Source of the DNA: an uncultured Archangium sp.
GTDB lineage: Bacteria; Myxococcota; Myxococcia; Myxococcales; Myxococcaceae
Assembly (NCBI GenBank): GCA_946479335.1
Contig: CAMLFP010000055.1
Location: 1-21,298 of the forward strand
Reading direction: 5' to 3'
Length of the DNA: 21,298 nt
The position numbers and the translations under genes were made by a program. Position 1 is the first letter of the stretch. The number at the start of each line of letters is the position of its first letter. This document shows, piece by piece, positions 1 to 9,005 of the stretch. The notes beneath the pieces were generated by a model. The model did not search any database, was not told the DNA's origin, and was given only the letters and a program-made list of their open reading frames with translations.

Positions 1-1
1 G

Positions 2-670
2 CGCCTGCGCACGGAGGTGGTGGTGCAGCCCATCCCCTCCGCCTTCGACACGGTGTTGGTGGCCTCGGCGCTGTTCGACGCGCGGGCCGGCGTGTTGCCC
101 ACCGGCTTCGCGTCGAAGGCCGCGCCGCCCGCCGGAGACAACGGCCTGCGCGACGTGGGCACCATCGTGGTGCACGGCGGGCAGGCGTCGAACGGCACGG
201 AGGTCGCGCAGCCCGGCATCTGGGCCATCGCGATGAACAACGCCGGCACCAGCAGCAGCGCGCGGCTGTCGAACCCCGCGCACCTCGACACGAAGCTGTT
301 GCTGCGCCCCTTCCTCCCCGCGCCGGAGAACGCCTCGTGGGACGTCGGCACCCGCACCTTCCACACCGGCTCGACGTGGCCGTCGATCTACGCCAACGGC
401 GGAGAGGTCGGCCGCGTCAGCCTCACCGGGTCTGACACGCGGCATGTCCTCTATTTCGCGATGGCCAACGGGCAGAGCGAGGTGGTGTGGCCCGTTGTCC
501 CACCTGGTGGGCCCGGGCAGGAGCCCACGACGCAGGGGCAAATCAGCTTCGAGCTGGTGGCCTTCGACCTCGTCTCGAACGTGCCCCTCGACGCGCTGTT
601 CGACGCGCGCGGCGTCACCCTGGCGAACCCGGCGGCGATCATCGACGGCTATTCCCGCCTCGACAGGTGA
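2..670 (+). CDS. Unrecognised protein, C-terminal part (5' end outside window)
   Basis: The frame is open from the left edge (codons from base 2) to TGA at 668-670, so the true start lies outside the window; GTG codons at 17-25 are probably internal. I do not recognise the family. The visible 222 residues are rich in Ala, Gly, Pro, Asn and Thr, have no membrane segment and no cysteine. This composition resembles an exported or surface protein, but the signal-peptide region is not visible. The hexapeptide ALFDAR occurs near both ends of the visible part (bases 68-84 and 593-609, a 17-base identical repeat), which may mark a repeated module. G/C-dominated third positions support real coding. 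The gene ends 25 bases before the Hsp70 gene on the same strand. Confidence 0.7.
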   Translation, partial: RLRTEVVVQPIPSAFDTVLVASALFDARAGVLPTGFASKAAPPAGDNGLRDVGTIVVHGGQASNGTEVAQPGIWAIAMNNAGTSSSARLSNPAHLDTKLLLRPFLPAPENASWDVGTRTFHTGSTWPSIYANGGEVGRVSLTGSDTRHVLYFAMANGQSEVVWPVVPPGGPGQEPTTQGQISFELVAFDLVSNVPLDALFDARGVTLANPAAIIDGYSRLDR

Positions 671-687
671 ACTTCTTCATCTACACT
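660..687 (+). promoter_or_regulatory. Predicted leaderless-type promoter of the short Hsp70 gene
   Basis: A -35-like TCGACA (660-665, 5 of 6 to TTGACA) is followed after 16 bases by a -10-like TACACT (682-687, 4 of 6 to TATAAT). The GTG start lies 8 bases after the -10 box, so transcription would begin at or next to the start codon. No Shine-Dalgarno sequence precedes the GTG. The -35 box overlaps the end of the upstream gene. This is a prediction by eye. Confidence 0.4.
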
Positions 688-695
688 GCCACGCC

Positions 696-2231
<1,536 letters not shown>

Positions 2232-2245
2232 CGCGCCAGGAGTTG

Positions 2246-3241
2246 CTACGGCTTCCAGTGCGCGTGGCGGATGAGCCACGACTGCCCGCCCCGCCCGTCG
2301 CGCACCACGAAGTAGAAGTCGATGTCCTGCTCCTGCGCGGAGTCGCTCTGCGGCGGCTTCCACTTGTTCTTGTGACGCTCGGTCTGCCCGCCGAGGTCGG
2401 TGCCGCCGGTCTCGTACGAGGCCATCGTGCCGCCGGTGGTCATCCACGTGACCTTCCACGACTCCACGAGGTTCACCGGCTGGAGGAAGAGCGACGGCAC
2501 GGTGTACGCCTCCTGCAGCGCGGTGAAGTCGTCGGGCAGGAAGGTGACCTCGTCGCGGCCCTGCCACTGCTTCACCTCGGTCTCTCCCCACGCCTCGCCG
2601 TTCCACGTCATGCCTAGCAGCTCCGGCGTGATGTTCTGCTTCATCTCGGGGAAGAACTGGCAGGTGTAGACCATCAACTTCTGCACGAAGAGGCGCTCGC
2701 CCGTGTCGTCAGACACCAGCTCGAGGTTGAGCGGCACGCGCACCCCGCCCAGCCCCTTGTAGGTGTCGGCCAGCACCACCTCGAAGAGCAGCGGCGTGCC
2801 GTTGTCGAAGATCTGCGCGCCCGGCACGAGGGTCGTCGTGTAGACGCCGCCGTGCGTGGTGCCGGTCTTGAGGTCGATGTTCATGCCGCCGTCGTTGCAG
2901 GTGCGATCGACGCGCGAGCTGCAGGCCGAGATGCGGTAGCGCAGCGGCCGCGTGCCGCCGTCGGTGTCGTAGATCAGCGCCGAGTATTGAACCGGCGTCG
3001 ACGCGTACTGAATGAGCAGCTGCTGGAGCTCCGGCGGCACCTGGATCTCGCCCCCGTCGAGCGCGCCGGCCGCCGCCCCGGCGATCAGCTGGGCACTACA
3101 CCCGGGGATCAGCACCTCCGAGGGCTCGAGCTGCACCGCGAGCACGCGGAGATCGTGGAGGTTGGTGGGGTTGTCTTGCGGCGTCACGCACGAGGCGGCG
3201 AGCCCGAGGACCAACAGCACAACGAGGAACGCGCGCGTCAC
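2246..3241 (-). CDS. Outer-membrane-type lipoprotein partnered with TonB receptor
   Basis: A 331-residue predicted lipoprotein. The N-terminus MTRAFLVVLLVLGLAASC has a positive start, a hydrophobic core and a lipobox ending in Cys18. Residue +2 is Val rather than Asp, consistent with sorting to the outer membrane by the E. coli rule. The rest has no membrane segment and contains several Cys residues, including two pairs close in sequence (SACSSRVDRTC and YTCQFF), which could form disulfides. No catalytic domain is recognised. The GTG start overlaps the stop of the TonB receptor gene by four bases (GTGA, 3238-3241), so the two are cotranscribed and translationally coupled. By analogy with receptor/lipoprotein pairs it may sit over or beside the receptor barrel, but that role is inferred. 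Confidence 0.85.
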   Translation of the reverse strand: MTRAFLVVLLVLGLAASCVTPQDNPTNLHDLRVLAVQLEPSEVLIPGCSAQLIAGAAAGALDGGEIQVPPELQQLLIQYASTPVQYSALIYDTDGGTRPLRYRISACSSRVDRTCNDGGMNIDLKTGTTHGGVYTTTLVPGAQIFDNGTPLLFEVVLADTYKGLGGVRVPLNLELVSDDTGERLFVQKLMVYTCQFFPEMKQNITPELLGMTWNGEAWGETEVKQWQGRDEVTFLPDDFTALQEAYTVPSLFLQPVNLVESWKVTWMTTGGTMASYETGGTDLGGQTERHKNKWKPPQSDSAQEQDIDFYFVVRDGRGGQSWLIRHAHWKP

Positions 3242-5886
3242 AGCGACACCTTCACACCCAGCACGGGGAGAATGGGGATACCCGGCACCTTGTACTCCTG
3301 CCGGTAGCGGTAATCGTAGAAGACGGCCTCGACGTTCTGATGGTTGTAGACGTTCTGCACGTCGACGTAGACGTCGATGCTCCAGTCGTTGATGGTGAAG
3401 TTCTTGTCGAGGCGCAGGTCGAGCTGGTGGAAGTCTTCGATGCGCGCGCCGTTGGTCGGGCCGTACGTCGGGCTGAAGCTGTTGGAGTCGATCTGCTGCA
3501 CGTCGTACGGGTGGATCACCTTGGTCGTCGGGCGGCCGGTCACGTAGCGGAAGCGCGCGCCGAAGGTGAAGCCCCAGGGCAAGTTCACGCTGCCGACGAT
3601 GGTGAGGATGTGCGTCTGGTCGAAGTCAGACGCGTGGTACGGCTTGCCGTCGCCCGCGCGGCGCTCCTCGCTGCGGTTGAAGGTGTAGGCCACCCAGCCG
3701 AAGAAGTACTTGCTGACCTCGTGACGCAGCATCACCTCCACGCCGTACGCGCGGCCGAGGCCGGCGTTGGTGGTCAACGTGCGCGTCACCGAGCCGTCGG
3801 AGTTCACCGTCGTCGTGCCCGGGGAGACGATGAGGTCGTACCGGCGGTTGTAGAAGCCGGTGATGTCGGCGTTGATGAACTCGGTGAACTTCTGCGAGAT
3901 GCCCAACGAGCTCTGGAACGCGCGCTCGTAGCCGAGGTTCGGGTTGCCCAGCGGCGCCTGCACCATCTGGAAGCCCTGCGGCGGCTGCGTGTACATGCCC
4001 ACCGAGCCCTTCACCGTCAGCGAGTCGATGATCCGGTAGCGCGCCCACAAGCGCGGGTCGATCGCGTTGCGCACCTGCCCGTTGATCACCGCGTGGCTCG
4101 CGCGCACGCCCGGCGTGAGGGTGACGGGCCCGAGGTTGACGTCGGCCTCCGTGTAGAGCGCGCCGTCGAACTGGGGGATGGTGACCGACACGTACCAGGG
4201 GTCTGACTTCGGGTCGGCGCCGGGGAACGGCACGTACTGCACGCTCAAGCCGGGCAGCGACGCGTGGCCGATGATCTCCTTGTAATAGATGTCGGTGCCG
4301 CCCCTCAGCGTGAGGAACGAGTTGACGTCGTGCGAGAGGTCGGTGCGCAGGCCCGCGGTGAACTGATCGAGCCCGCCCGCGGAGCCGCCGAACGAAACGT
4401 TGACCAGGTCGTACCCGAGGTACGGCGTCATCTTGAAGGTGGTCGCGCCCTGCTTGTAGTTCCAGCTCCCCATCAGCCGGTGGAAGGTCGTGTGGTAGTT
4501 GAGCGTGACGTCGGTGTTGCGGCCGCCGCCGGTCGCGACCAGCTTGAGCTGATCGTCAGAGCCGAACGCGAAGAGCGAGAACTGCGACTTGCCGTCTTCG
4601 AGCTTCTCGCCCTTCTTGCCGCCGATATCGATGCGGGCCTGGTAGTCCCAATACACGGGCAGCGCCTGCAGCGTGCCGCCCTCGGGGTCCTTCGGCACCG
4701 CGAGGTTCAGCACCGCGGGGAGGATCGCGTCGATGTAGCTGCGGCGCGCCGCGACCGCGACCGACACGTCCTTCGCGATGGGCGCCTCCGCGAAGAGGCT
4801 CGCGTCGAGGAAGTCGACCTTCGCCACGCCGTGCCACGTGTCTGACGCGCCCTTGCGGCCGGCGACGTCGACCACGCCACCGACCGCGCGGCCGTAGCGC
4901 GAGCCGAAGCCGCCGGGGAAGAAGTCGATGCGATCGAGGAACTCGCCGTTGATCACCGACGGGCCGCCCGCGAGGTGGAACAGGAGCGGGATCTCCACGC
5001 CGTCGAAGTACGTGAGCGTCTGGTTGGGGTTCGCGCCGCGGACGATGAGCTGCCCGAGGCCGAACGGCGCGCGCGCCACGCCGGGGAAGTTCTGGATCAC
5101 GCGGATCGGGTCGCCGAACGTGCCGGGCACCTTCTGCACCTCGGCGCGGGTCAACGTGCGGCGCACCACTTCCTTCTTGTCCTTCGTGTCGCGCACGGTG
5201 GTCGACATGCCGACCAGCCGCGGCACCAGGTAGAACTTCACCTCGCGCGTCTCGCCGGGCTCGAGCGTCTCCTGCGTCTTGAAGAGCTCGTACTCCGCGC
5301 TCGACACGCGCACCTCGCACAAGCCCGAATACACCGGCAGCGTGAAGCGACCCTCCTCGTCGGAGTACGTCTCGATCGACTCTGCGTTGTCACAGCGAAC
5401 GATGGCGCCCGGCACGTAGCCGCGCGACCCGCGGATGCGCAGCTCCCCCTTCAGCGTCGCGTCAGGGTCGTGCCCCGCGTCGATCTCCTCGGGCACTCCG
5501 GCGTCGACCGGCACGTTGAGGACGAAGTTGTAGACGTATTCGATCTGCACCGTGGCCGGCACGAAGTCGACCTCCGCGGGCGTGAAGACGAACTGCTTCA
5601 CGGCCTCCACCGCCGCCTCGTCGAAGCCGTTGCCGACCGGCTCGATCACGCTGACGTTCCCCACCCCGCCGTCGGCGTTGATGGTCACATTCATGCGCAC
5701 GCGCGCGGTGACGCCCTGCGCCTGCATCTCCGGCGGGTACGTCGCTTCGACGAAGGTGACCAGCGTGGGCGCCTTGGTCAACACGGGGATGTGCACGCCC
5801 GCGTCGACTTCTTTGTAACGACTGGTCTCTTCGAACGCGAAGGCGCTCGTCGCCACCAACACCAGAAGGAATACGGACGTGCGCAC
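3238..5886 (-). CDS. TonB-dependent outer-membrane receptor with N-terminal TonB C-terminal-like domain
   Basis: An 882-residue outer-membrane transporter. Order: signal peptide (1-17, cut after SAFA); a TonB C-terminal-like domain (about 40-123, with the EATYPPEMQAQGV segment typical of energy transducers); a carboxypeptidase-regulatory-like beta sandwich (about 144-225); a plug (about 236-345, with VRGANPNQTLTYFDGVEIP and DFFPGGFGSRYGRAVGG); then a long aromatic-rich beta-barrel to the end. The barrel ends in Val-Ser-Leu rather than an aromatic residue. TonB C-terminal domains normally belong to a separate inner-membrane protein that contacts receptors, so having one in the receptor itself is unusual. 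The substrate cannot be read from sequence. The start is GTG at 5886, giving a good signal peptide. It is the first gene of a two-gene unit with the lipoprotein and is divergent from the Trm112-like gene. Confidence 0.93.
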   Translation of the reverse strand: MRTSVFLLVLVATSAFAFEETSRYKEVDAGVHIPVLTKAPTLVTFVEATYPPEMQAQGVTARVRMNVTINADGGVGNVSVIEPVGNGFDEAAVEAVKQFVFTPAEVDFVPATVQIEYVYNFVLNVPVDAGVPEEIDAGHDPDATLKGELRIRGSRGYVPGAIVRCDNAESIETYSDEEGRFTLPVYSGLCEVRVSSAEYELFKTQETLEPGETREVKFYLVPRLVGMSTTVRDTKDKKEVVRRTLTRAEVQKVPGTFGDPIRVIQNFPGVARAPFGLGQLIVRGANPNQTLTYFDGVEIPLLFHLAGGPSVINGEFLDRIDFFPGGFGSRYGRAVGGVVDVAGRKGASDTWHGVAKVDFLDASLFAEAPIAKDVSVAVAARRSYIDAILPAVLNLAVPKDPEGGTLQALPVYWDYQARIDIGGKKGEKLEDGKSQFSLFAFGSDDQLKLVATGGGRNTDVTLNYHTTFHRLMGSWNYKQGATTFKMTPYLGYDLVNVSFGGSAGGLDQFTAGLRTDLSHDVNSFLTLRGGTDIYYKEIIGHASLPGLSVQYVPFPGADPKSDPWYVSVTIPQFDGALYTEADVNLGPVTLTPGVRASHAVINGQVRNAIDPRLWARYRIIDSLTVKGSVGMYTQPPQGFQMVQAPLGNPNLGYERAFQSSLGISQKFTEFINADITGFYNRRYDLIVSPGTTTVNSDGSVTRTLTTNAGLGRAYGVEVMLRHEVSKYFFGWVAYTFNRSEERRAGDGKPYHASDFDQTHILTIVGSVNLPWGFTFGARFRYVTGRPTTKVIHPYDVQQIDSNSFSPTYGPTNGARIEDFHQLDLRLDKNFTINDWSIDVYVDVQNVYNHQNVEAVFYDYRYRQEYKVPGIPILPVLGVKVSL

Positions 5887-5895
5887 CGGCGCGCA

Positions 5896-5924
5896 GAGAT
5901 AGCCGTGACAGTGCGCTGCGGCAA
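5896..5924 (-). promoter_or_regulatory. Possible promoter of the TonB receptor gene
   Basis: On the minus strand TTGCCG (5924-5919) and TATCTC (5901-5896) are spaced by 17 bases. The -10-like box ends 9 bases before the GTG start and there is no Shine-Dalgarno, again suggesting a very short or absent leader. The match is moderate (4 of 6 and 3 of 6), so this is tentative. Confidence 0.25.
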
Positions 5925-5933
5925 GACTACGCA
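5905..5933 (+). promoter_or_regulatory. Weak candidate promoter of the Trm112-like/TatD unit
   Basis: GTGACA (5905-5910, 5 of 6 to the -35 consensus) lies 17 bases before TACGCA (5928-5933, only 2 of 6 to the -10 consensus), which ends 6 bases before the ATG at 5940. The candidate overlaps the divergent receptor promoter, so the two would compete for polymerase. Listed because the 53-base divergent gap must contain both promoters. Confidence 0.15.
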
Positions 5934-5939
5934 GCCCCC

Positions 5940-6158
5940 ATGGCCCTCGACCCGCGGCTGCTCGAAATGCTGGCTTGCCCAGACGACAAGGGGCCCCTCA
6001 TGTACTTCGAGCGCGAGGGCTTTCTGTACAACCCCCGCCTCCAGCGGAAGTACCGCATCGACGACGATGTGCCCTGCATGCTGATCGAGGAGTCGTCGCA
6101 GGCCACCCCCGAAGAGCACGCGCAGTTGATGGCGCAGGGGCTCAAGCCGAACTTCTGA
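5940..6158 (+). CDS. Trm112/UPF0434 (YcaR)-like small protein
   Basis: A 72-residue protein starting with DPRLLEMLACPDDKGPL, close to the bacterial YcaR/UPF0434 pattern (HRLLEIIACPVCNGKL in E. coli), followed by the characteristic YRIDDDVPCMLIEE segment. The family is a Trm112-like zinc-ribbon fold; in eukaryotes and archaea Trm112 activates methyltransferases, and the bacterial role is not settled. Here the first knuckle is CPDD rather than CPVC, leaving only Cys13 and Cys46, so classical four-Cys zinc binding is not possible. Its stop is four bases before the TatD-family gene, so they form one operon. ATG at 5940 is the natural start; no Shine-Dalgarno is seen. Confidence 0.85.
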   Translation: MALDPRLLEMLACPDDKGPLMYFEREGFLYNPRLQRKYRIDDDVPCMLIEESSQATPEEHAQLMAQGLKPNF

Positions 6159-6162
6159 GCCG

Positions 6163-6942
6163 GTGATCGACACCCACTGCCACCTCGACGTGCCGCGGTT
6201 CGACGGCGATCGCGACGAGGTGCTGCAACGCGCGTGGGCGGCGGGGATCACCGGGCTCGTCGTTCCCGCCATCGGCCCCGACGCGTGGGAAGCGCTGCTG
6301 AAATGGCCGCTCCGTGACGCGCGCGTGCAGGTCGGCCTCGGCATCCACCCGCAGCTGTTGCCCGAGCTCGACCCGGCTGATGACGACGCGAACCTCGCGA
6401 AGCTCGATGCGCTGCTGACCCGCGGCGGTGCGATCGCGGTGGGTGAATGCGGGCTCGACGGGCCCAGCGAATCAGGCGCCTCGATGGAGCGGCAGCTGCG
6501 CATCTTCGACGCGCACGTGAAGCTCGCGCGCAAACATCGTCTGCCGCTGCTGGTGCATTGCTTCCGCGCCCACCCGCACCTCCTTCGCTACCTGAAGACG
6601 GAGCCGATCCCCGAAGCCGGGTTGTTGATGCACAGCTATTCCGGCTCGGCGGACCTGACGCCGAAGTACGTGAAGGCCGGCTGTCACTTCTCGTTCGCGG
6701 GGCCGGTGAGCTTCCTGGAGGCGCGGCGGCCGCTTGAGGCGCTCCGCGCGATCCCGGTGGACCGATTGATGGTCGAGACCGACGCGCCCGATCAGGCGCC
6801 GCACCCGCATCGCGGCGAGCGCAACGAACCCGCATTGCTGCCGTTGATCGTGCGCGCGATGGAACAGGCGCTGGAGCGCCCGCTCCAAGAGACGCTGCTG
6901 GCGAACACCCGCCGGTTCTTCCCCGCGTTCGGCGGTGGGTGA
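6163..6942 (+). CDS. TatD-family metal-dependent hydrolase (DNase-like)
   Basis: A 259-residue TIM-barrel hydrolase of the TatD family, whose members act as metal-dependent nucleases. All expected metal ligands are visible: His5 and His7 in DTHCHLD, Glu95 in GECGLD, His132 in LLVHCFRAH, His157 in LLMHSYSG and Asp207 in VETDAPD. Length matches the family (about 260). The GTG start at 6163 gives the canonical N-terminal (V/M)IDTHCHLD; there is no alternative nearby. It follows the Trm112-like gene by four bases. Whether it is the orthologue of TatD, YcfH or YjjV cannot be told from sequence alone. It converges on the cyclotransferase-like gene with a five-base gap. Confidence 0.92.
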   Translation: MIDTHCHLDVPRFDGDRDEVLQRAWAAGITGLVVPAIGPDAWEALLKWPLRDARVQVGLGIHPQLLPELDPADDDANLAKLDALLTRGGAIAVGECGLDGPSESGASMERQLRIFDAHVKLARKHRLPLLVHCFRAHPHLLRYLKTEPIPEAGLLMHSYSGSADLTPKYVKAGCHFSFAGPVSFLEARRPLEALRAIPVDRLMVETDAPDQAPHPHRGERNEPALLPLIVRAMEQALERPLQETLLANTRRFFPAFGGG

Positions 6943-6947
6943 ACCCG

Positions 6948-7457
6948 TCAGCGGAGTGACGCGACCCACGCGGCAGGCAGCCCGGCCGACTTCGCGCCGC
7001 GCGCCAGCGCCTCGATGAAGCGATCGCTCACCGGGCCCTCGTTCGACGCGCGCACCGGGTTGGTGGTGAACGCGGTCGCCTCGACGACCTTGTCGCCGGC
7101 CTTCACCTTCACCGTGCGCTCGACGCACATGCCGGTGACCACGCCTTCCTTGTGCTGGATGATCGACCAGTCCTTCGCGGGGATGGCGAAGAGCAGCCCG
7201 AACACCGACTTGCCTGGCGTGTCTTGCAGCCCGGCGACGCGGCCGCCCCACCAGCGCGAGGGGAAATCGTAGACCAGCGTGAGATCGGCGGCCTCGGCGA
7301 GCTCGCCCTGCGGCAGCTCGAAGAACTCGTAGCCGTGCTGCCCGCGCCATTCTTCGAACGCCGCGCGATCGAGAATCGTCGAGTAGCCGAAGTACCACCG
7401 CGTGCCCTCGCCGGCCTGCGCGCGCGCCTTCATCACCTGGTCATAGTGAGCGTCCAT
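6948..7457 (-). CDS. Gamma-glutamylcyclotransferase-like protein
   Basis: A 169-residue protein of the GGCT/BtrG-like fold. The substrate loop YFGYSTIL (22-29) corresponds to the family's YFAYGSNL. It continues with a VFGLLFAIPAKDW segment and HKEGV, where Glu104 sits at the position of the catalytic general base. The fold releases 5-oxoproline from gamma-glutamyl compounds; the substrate here is unknown. The glycine-serine pair of the classical loop is changed (GS to ST), so activity on gamma-glutamyl amino acids is less certain. It is the last gene of the three-gene unit, nine bases after the regulator's stop. Confidence 0.8.
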   Translation of the reverse strand: MDAHYDQVMKARAQAGEGTRWYFGYSTILDRAAFEEWRGQHGYEFFELPQGELAEAADLTLVYDFPSRWWGGRVAGLQDTPGKSVFGLLFAIPAKDWSIIQHKEGVVTGMCVERTVKVKAGDKVVEATAFTTNPVRASNEGPVSDRFIEALARGAKSAGLPAAWVASLR

Positions 7458-7466
7458 GCGGCCCCT

Positions 7467-8018
7467 CTACTTCGGAAGGAAGGCGCCGAACATGCTGCCG
7501 ACGTCGAGCTTCGCGGTCTTGAGGAAGACCTGCAGCGTCTTCTCGGTGGCCTCGGCGAGGCGTTCCATGCGCTCGAGACGCCGGAGCTGCTCCTTCTTGG
7601 CGTTCGGGTCTTTGCGCGCCAGCTCGATGGCCGACGACAGATCACTGCGCACACGCGCGATGAACGAGAACTCGCGCTCCTCGATCACCCGCCGCGCCAT
7701 GCGGAGCAGATCGACCTCCGCCTTGTAGCGCCACGAGCTGTCGCCGGGCTGCCGCACGCGCAGAATGACGCCCCAGCGCTCGAGGTCGCGCAGCAACATC
7801 GAGACGCCGCCCTTGCTCAGCGCGAGCTCCTTCTCGATCTCCGCCGCCGTCAGCACCACGTCGCGCAGGTACAGCAGCGCCCACACGCGCCCCTGGTTGC
7901 GCTTGAAGCCCCAGAACTCGATCACGTTGCCGACCGCGTCGATGGCGACGTCTTCCCACGAGACACCGGTGGTCGGCGCCGCGGCCTGCGCACTCGCGTG
8001 CCAGAGGTAGCCCTTCAT
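7467..8018 (-). CDS. GbsR/MarR-family winged-helix transcriptional regulator
   Basis: A 183-residue DNA-binding regulator. Residues about 40-100 form a winged helix (GRVWALLYLRDVVLTAAEIEKELALSKGGVSMLLRDLERWG, then a wing RVRQPGDSSWRYKAE), matching the GbsR subgroup, which keeps a Gly-Arg-rich entry helix and a long helical C-terminus. Residues about 105-170 are charged helices suited to dimerisation. ATG at 8018 is chosen because it overlaps the prenyl synthase stop (ATGA, 8015-8018) and begins the plausible protein; an upstream open frame to 8231 has arginine-rich, noncoding-like composition. Linkage with the synthase suggests that it regulates this unit, perhaps through the palindrome at 9006-9023. 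Confidence 0.85.
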   Translation of the reverse strand: MKGYLWHASAQAAAPTTGVSWEDVAIDAVGNVIEFWGFKRNQGRVWALLYLRDVVLTAAEIEKELALSKGGVSMLLRDLERWGVILRVRQPGDSSWRYKAEVDLLRMARRVIEEREFSFIARVRSDLSSAIELARKDPNAKKEQLRRLERMERLAEATEKTLQVFLKTAKLDVGSMFGAFLPK

Positions 8019-8992
8019 GCAGCGCCCTTGAGCGCCATCCCCTGTGCCAGCGCCCTCGCCCACATGATCAGGTTCGCGCCCGACTCGTGCTCCGCGTAGG
8101 GCCCCAGCGCCTCCACCGCCGCGTCGAGCTCCGCGTTCATCATCGCCGCCGCCTCGTCGAGCGCGCCGGTCACCAACACGCCGGTGCCGAGCTCCTTCGC
8201 CTTGTCGGCGGTCAGCGCGCTCCAGCTCCACGCCTCGGCGATGCGCTTCTTGAGCTTCGGGTCGCGCTTCACCGCGAGCAGCACCGCGAGGTTGTTGGTG
8301 CGCGACGCGAGGTCCGCGTACTGCGGCTTGCCCTCGTCGGTGCCCGAGATGTCGCGGATGTCGTCGGCCATCTGGAAGGCAATGCCGATGCGGCGGCCGA
8401 ACGCGTCGAACCGGCGGATGGCGTCTTCATTGCCGGCGACGATCGCCGCCGACACGCCGCAGAAGCCGAACAGCGAACCGGTCTTCCCCGCGCCGATGGC
8501 CTTGTGCTCTTCGAGCGTGAGGTCGAGGTTGCCGCGCGCCTGCACCTCGTTGATCGCCGCGCGGGTCATCTCGGCGACGACGGCGAGGCCGTGCTGCGCG
8601 ACGCGCGCGTCGAACTTCGCGAGCCGCAACAGCGCGTTTGACAGCAGCAGGTCGCCGCCCATCACCGCCACGATGTTGCCCCAGCGGGCGTTCACCGTCG
8701 GCTTGTTGCGGCGGTACATGCCGTTGTCGATCACGTCGTCGTGCAGCAGCGACGAGGCGTGGATCAGCTCCGCCGAGACCGCCGGGTCGAGCAGCTTCAT
8801 CTCCGGCACGCCCAGCGTGTCGCCGAAGATCTTCACCAGCATCGGCCGCGCGCGTTTGCCCGACTGGAGGCACAGGTGCCGCGCCGCGGAGATCAACGAG
8901 TCTTGCGGGTCGGGCTTGTCACCGCCCAGCAGGTCGACGATCTGCTTCTCCACCACTCCCAGGAACGGCTTGAACGCGGCGAACTGGTCCAT
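8015..8992 (-). CDS. Polyprenyl diphosphate synthase (long-chain trans-isoprenyl type)
   Basis: A 325-residue all-alpha prenyltransferase that condenses isopentenyl diphosphate with allylic diphosphates. GKRARP (45-50), the first Asp-rich motif DDVID (85-89) and the second DDIRD (210-214) are present. The residues at positions -4 and -5 before the first motif are both Ser, i.e. small, which in this family permits long chains (quinone side chains or undecaprenyl-like products). The later conserved GK-x-T-L-P stretch after GKPxxxDL is replaced by SRTNNLAV (230-237), losing a conserved lysine and proline, which is odd. First gene of a unit with the regulator and the cyclotransferase-like gene. 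ATG at 8992 gives a normal length; no Shine-Dalgarno is present. Confidence 0.92.
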   Translation of the reverse strand: MDQFAAFKPFLGVVEKQIVDLLGGDKPDPQDSLISAARHLCLQSGKRARPMLVKIFGDTLGVPEMKLLDPAVSAELIHASSLLHDDVIDNGMYRRNKPTVNARWGNIVAVMGGDLLLSNALLRLAKFDARVAQHGLAVVAEMTRAAINEVQARGNLDLTLEEHKAIGAGKTGSLFGFCGVSAAIVAGNEDAIRRFDAFGRRIGIAFQMADDIRDISGTDEGKPQYADLASRTNNLAVLLAVKRDPKLKKRIAEAWSWSALTADKAKELGTGVLVTGALDEAAAMMNAELDAAVEALGPYAEHESGANLIMWARALAQGMALKGAA

Positions 8993-8999
8993 GACAGTT

Positions 9000-9005
9000 C
9001 ATATA
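9000..9005 (-). promoter_or_regulatory. Putative -10 element of the prenyl synthase unit
   Basis: TATATG on the minus strand (9005-9000) is in an AT-rich patch of an otherwise GC-rich gap and ends seven bases before the ATG, so the transcript would be leaderless or nearly so. No good -35 box is found 15-18 bases upstream; that spacer is instead filled by the palindrome at 9006-9023, suggesting regulator dependence. Confidence 0.35.

Noticed and set aside
8019..8231. N-terminal extension of the GbsR/MarR-type regulator
   Set aside because: The extra 71 residues are Arg/Gly-rich and overlap the prenyl synthase; the ATGA overlap at 8015-8018 and normal family length favour the shorter form.
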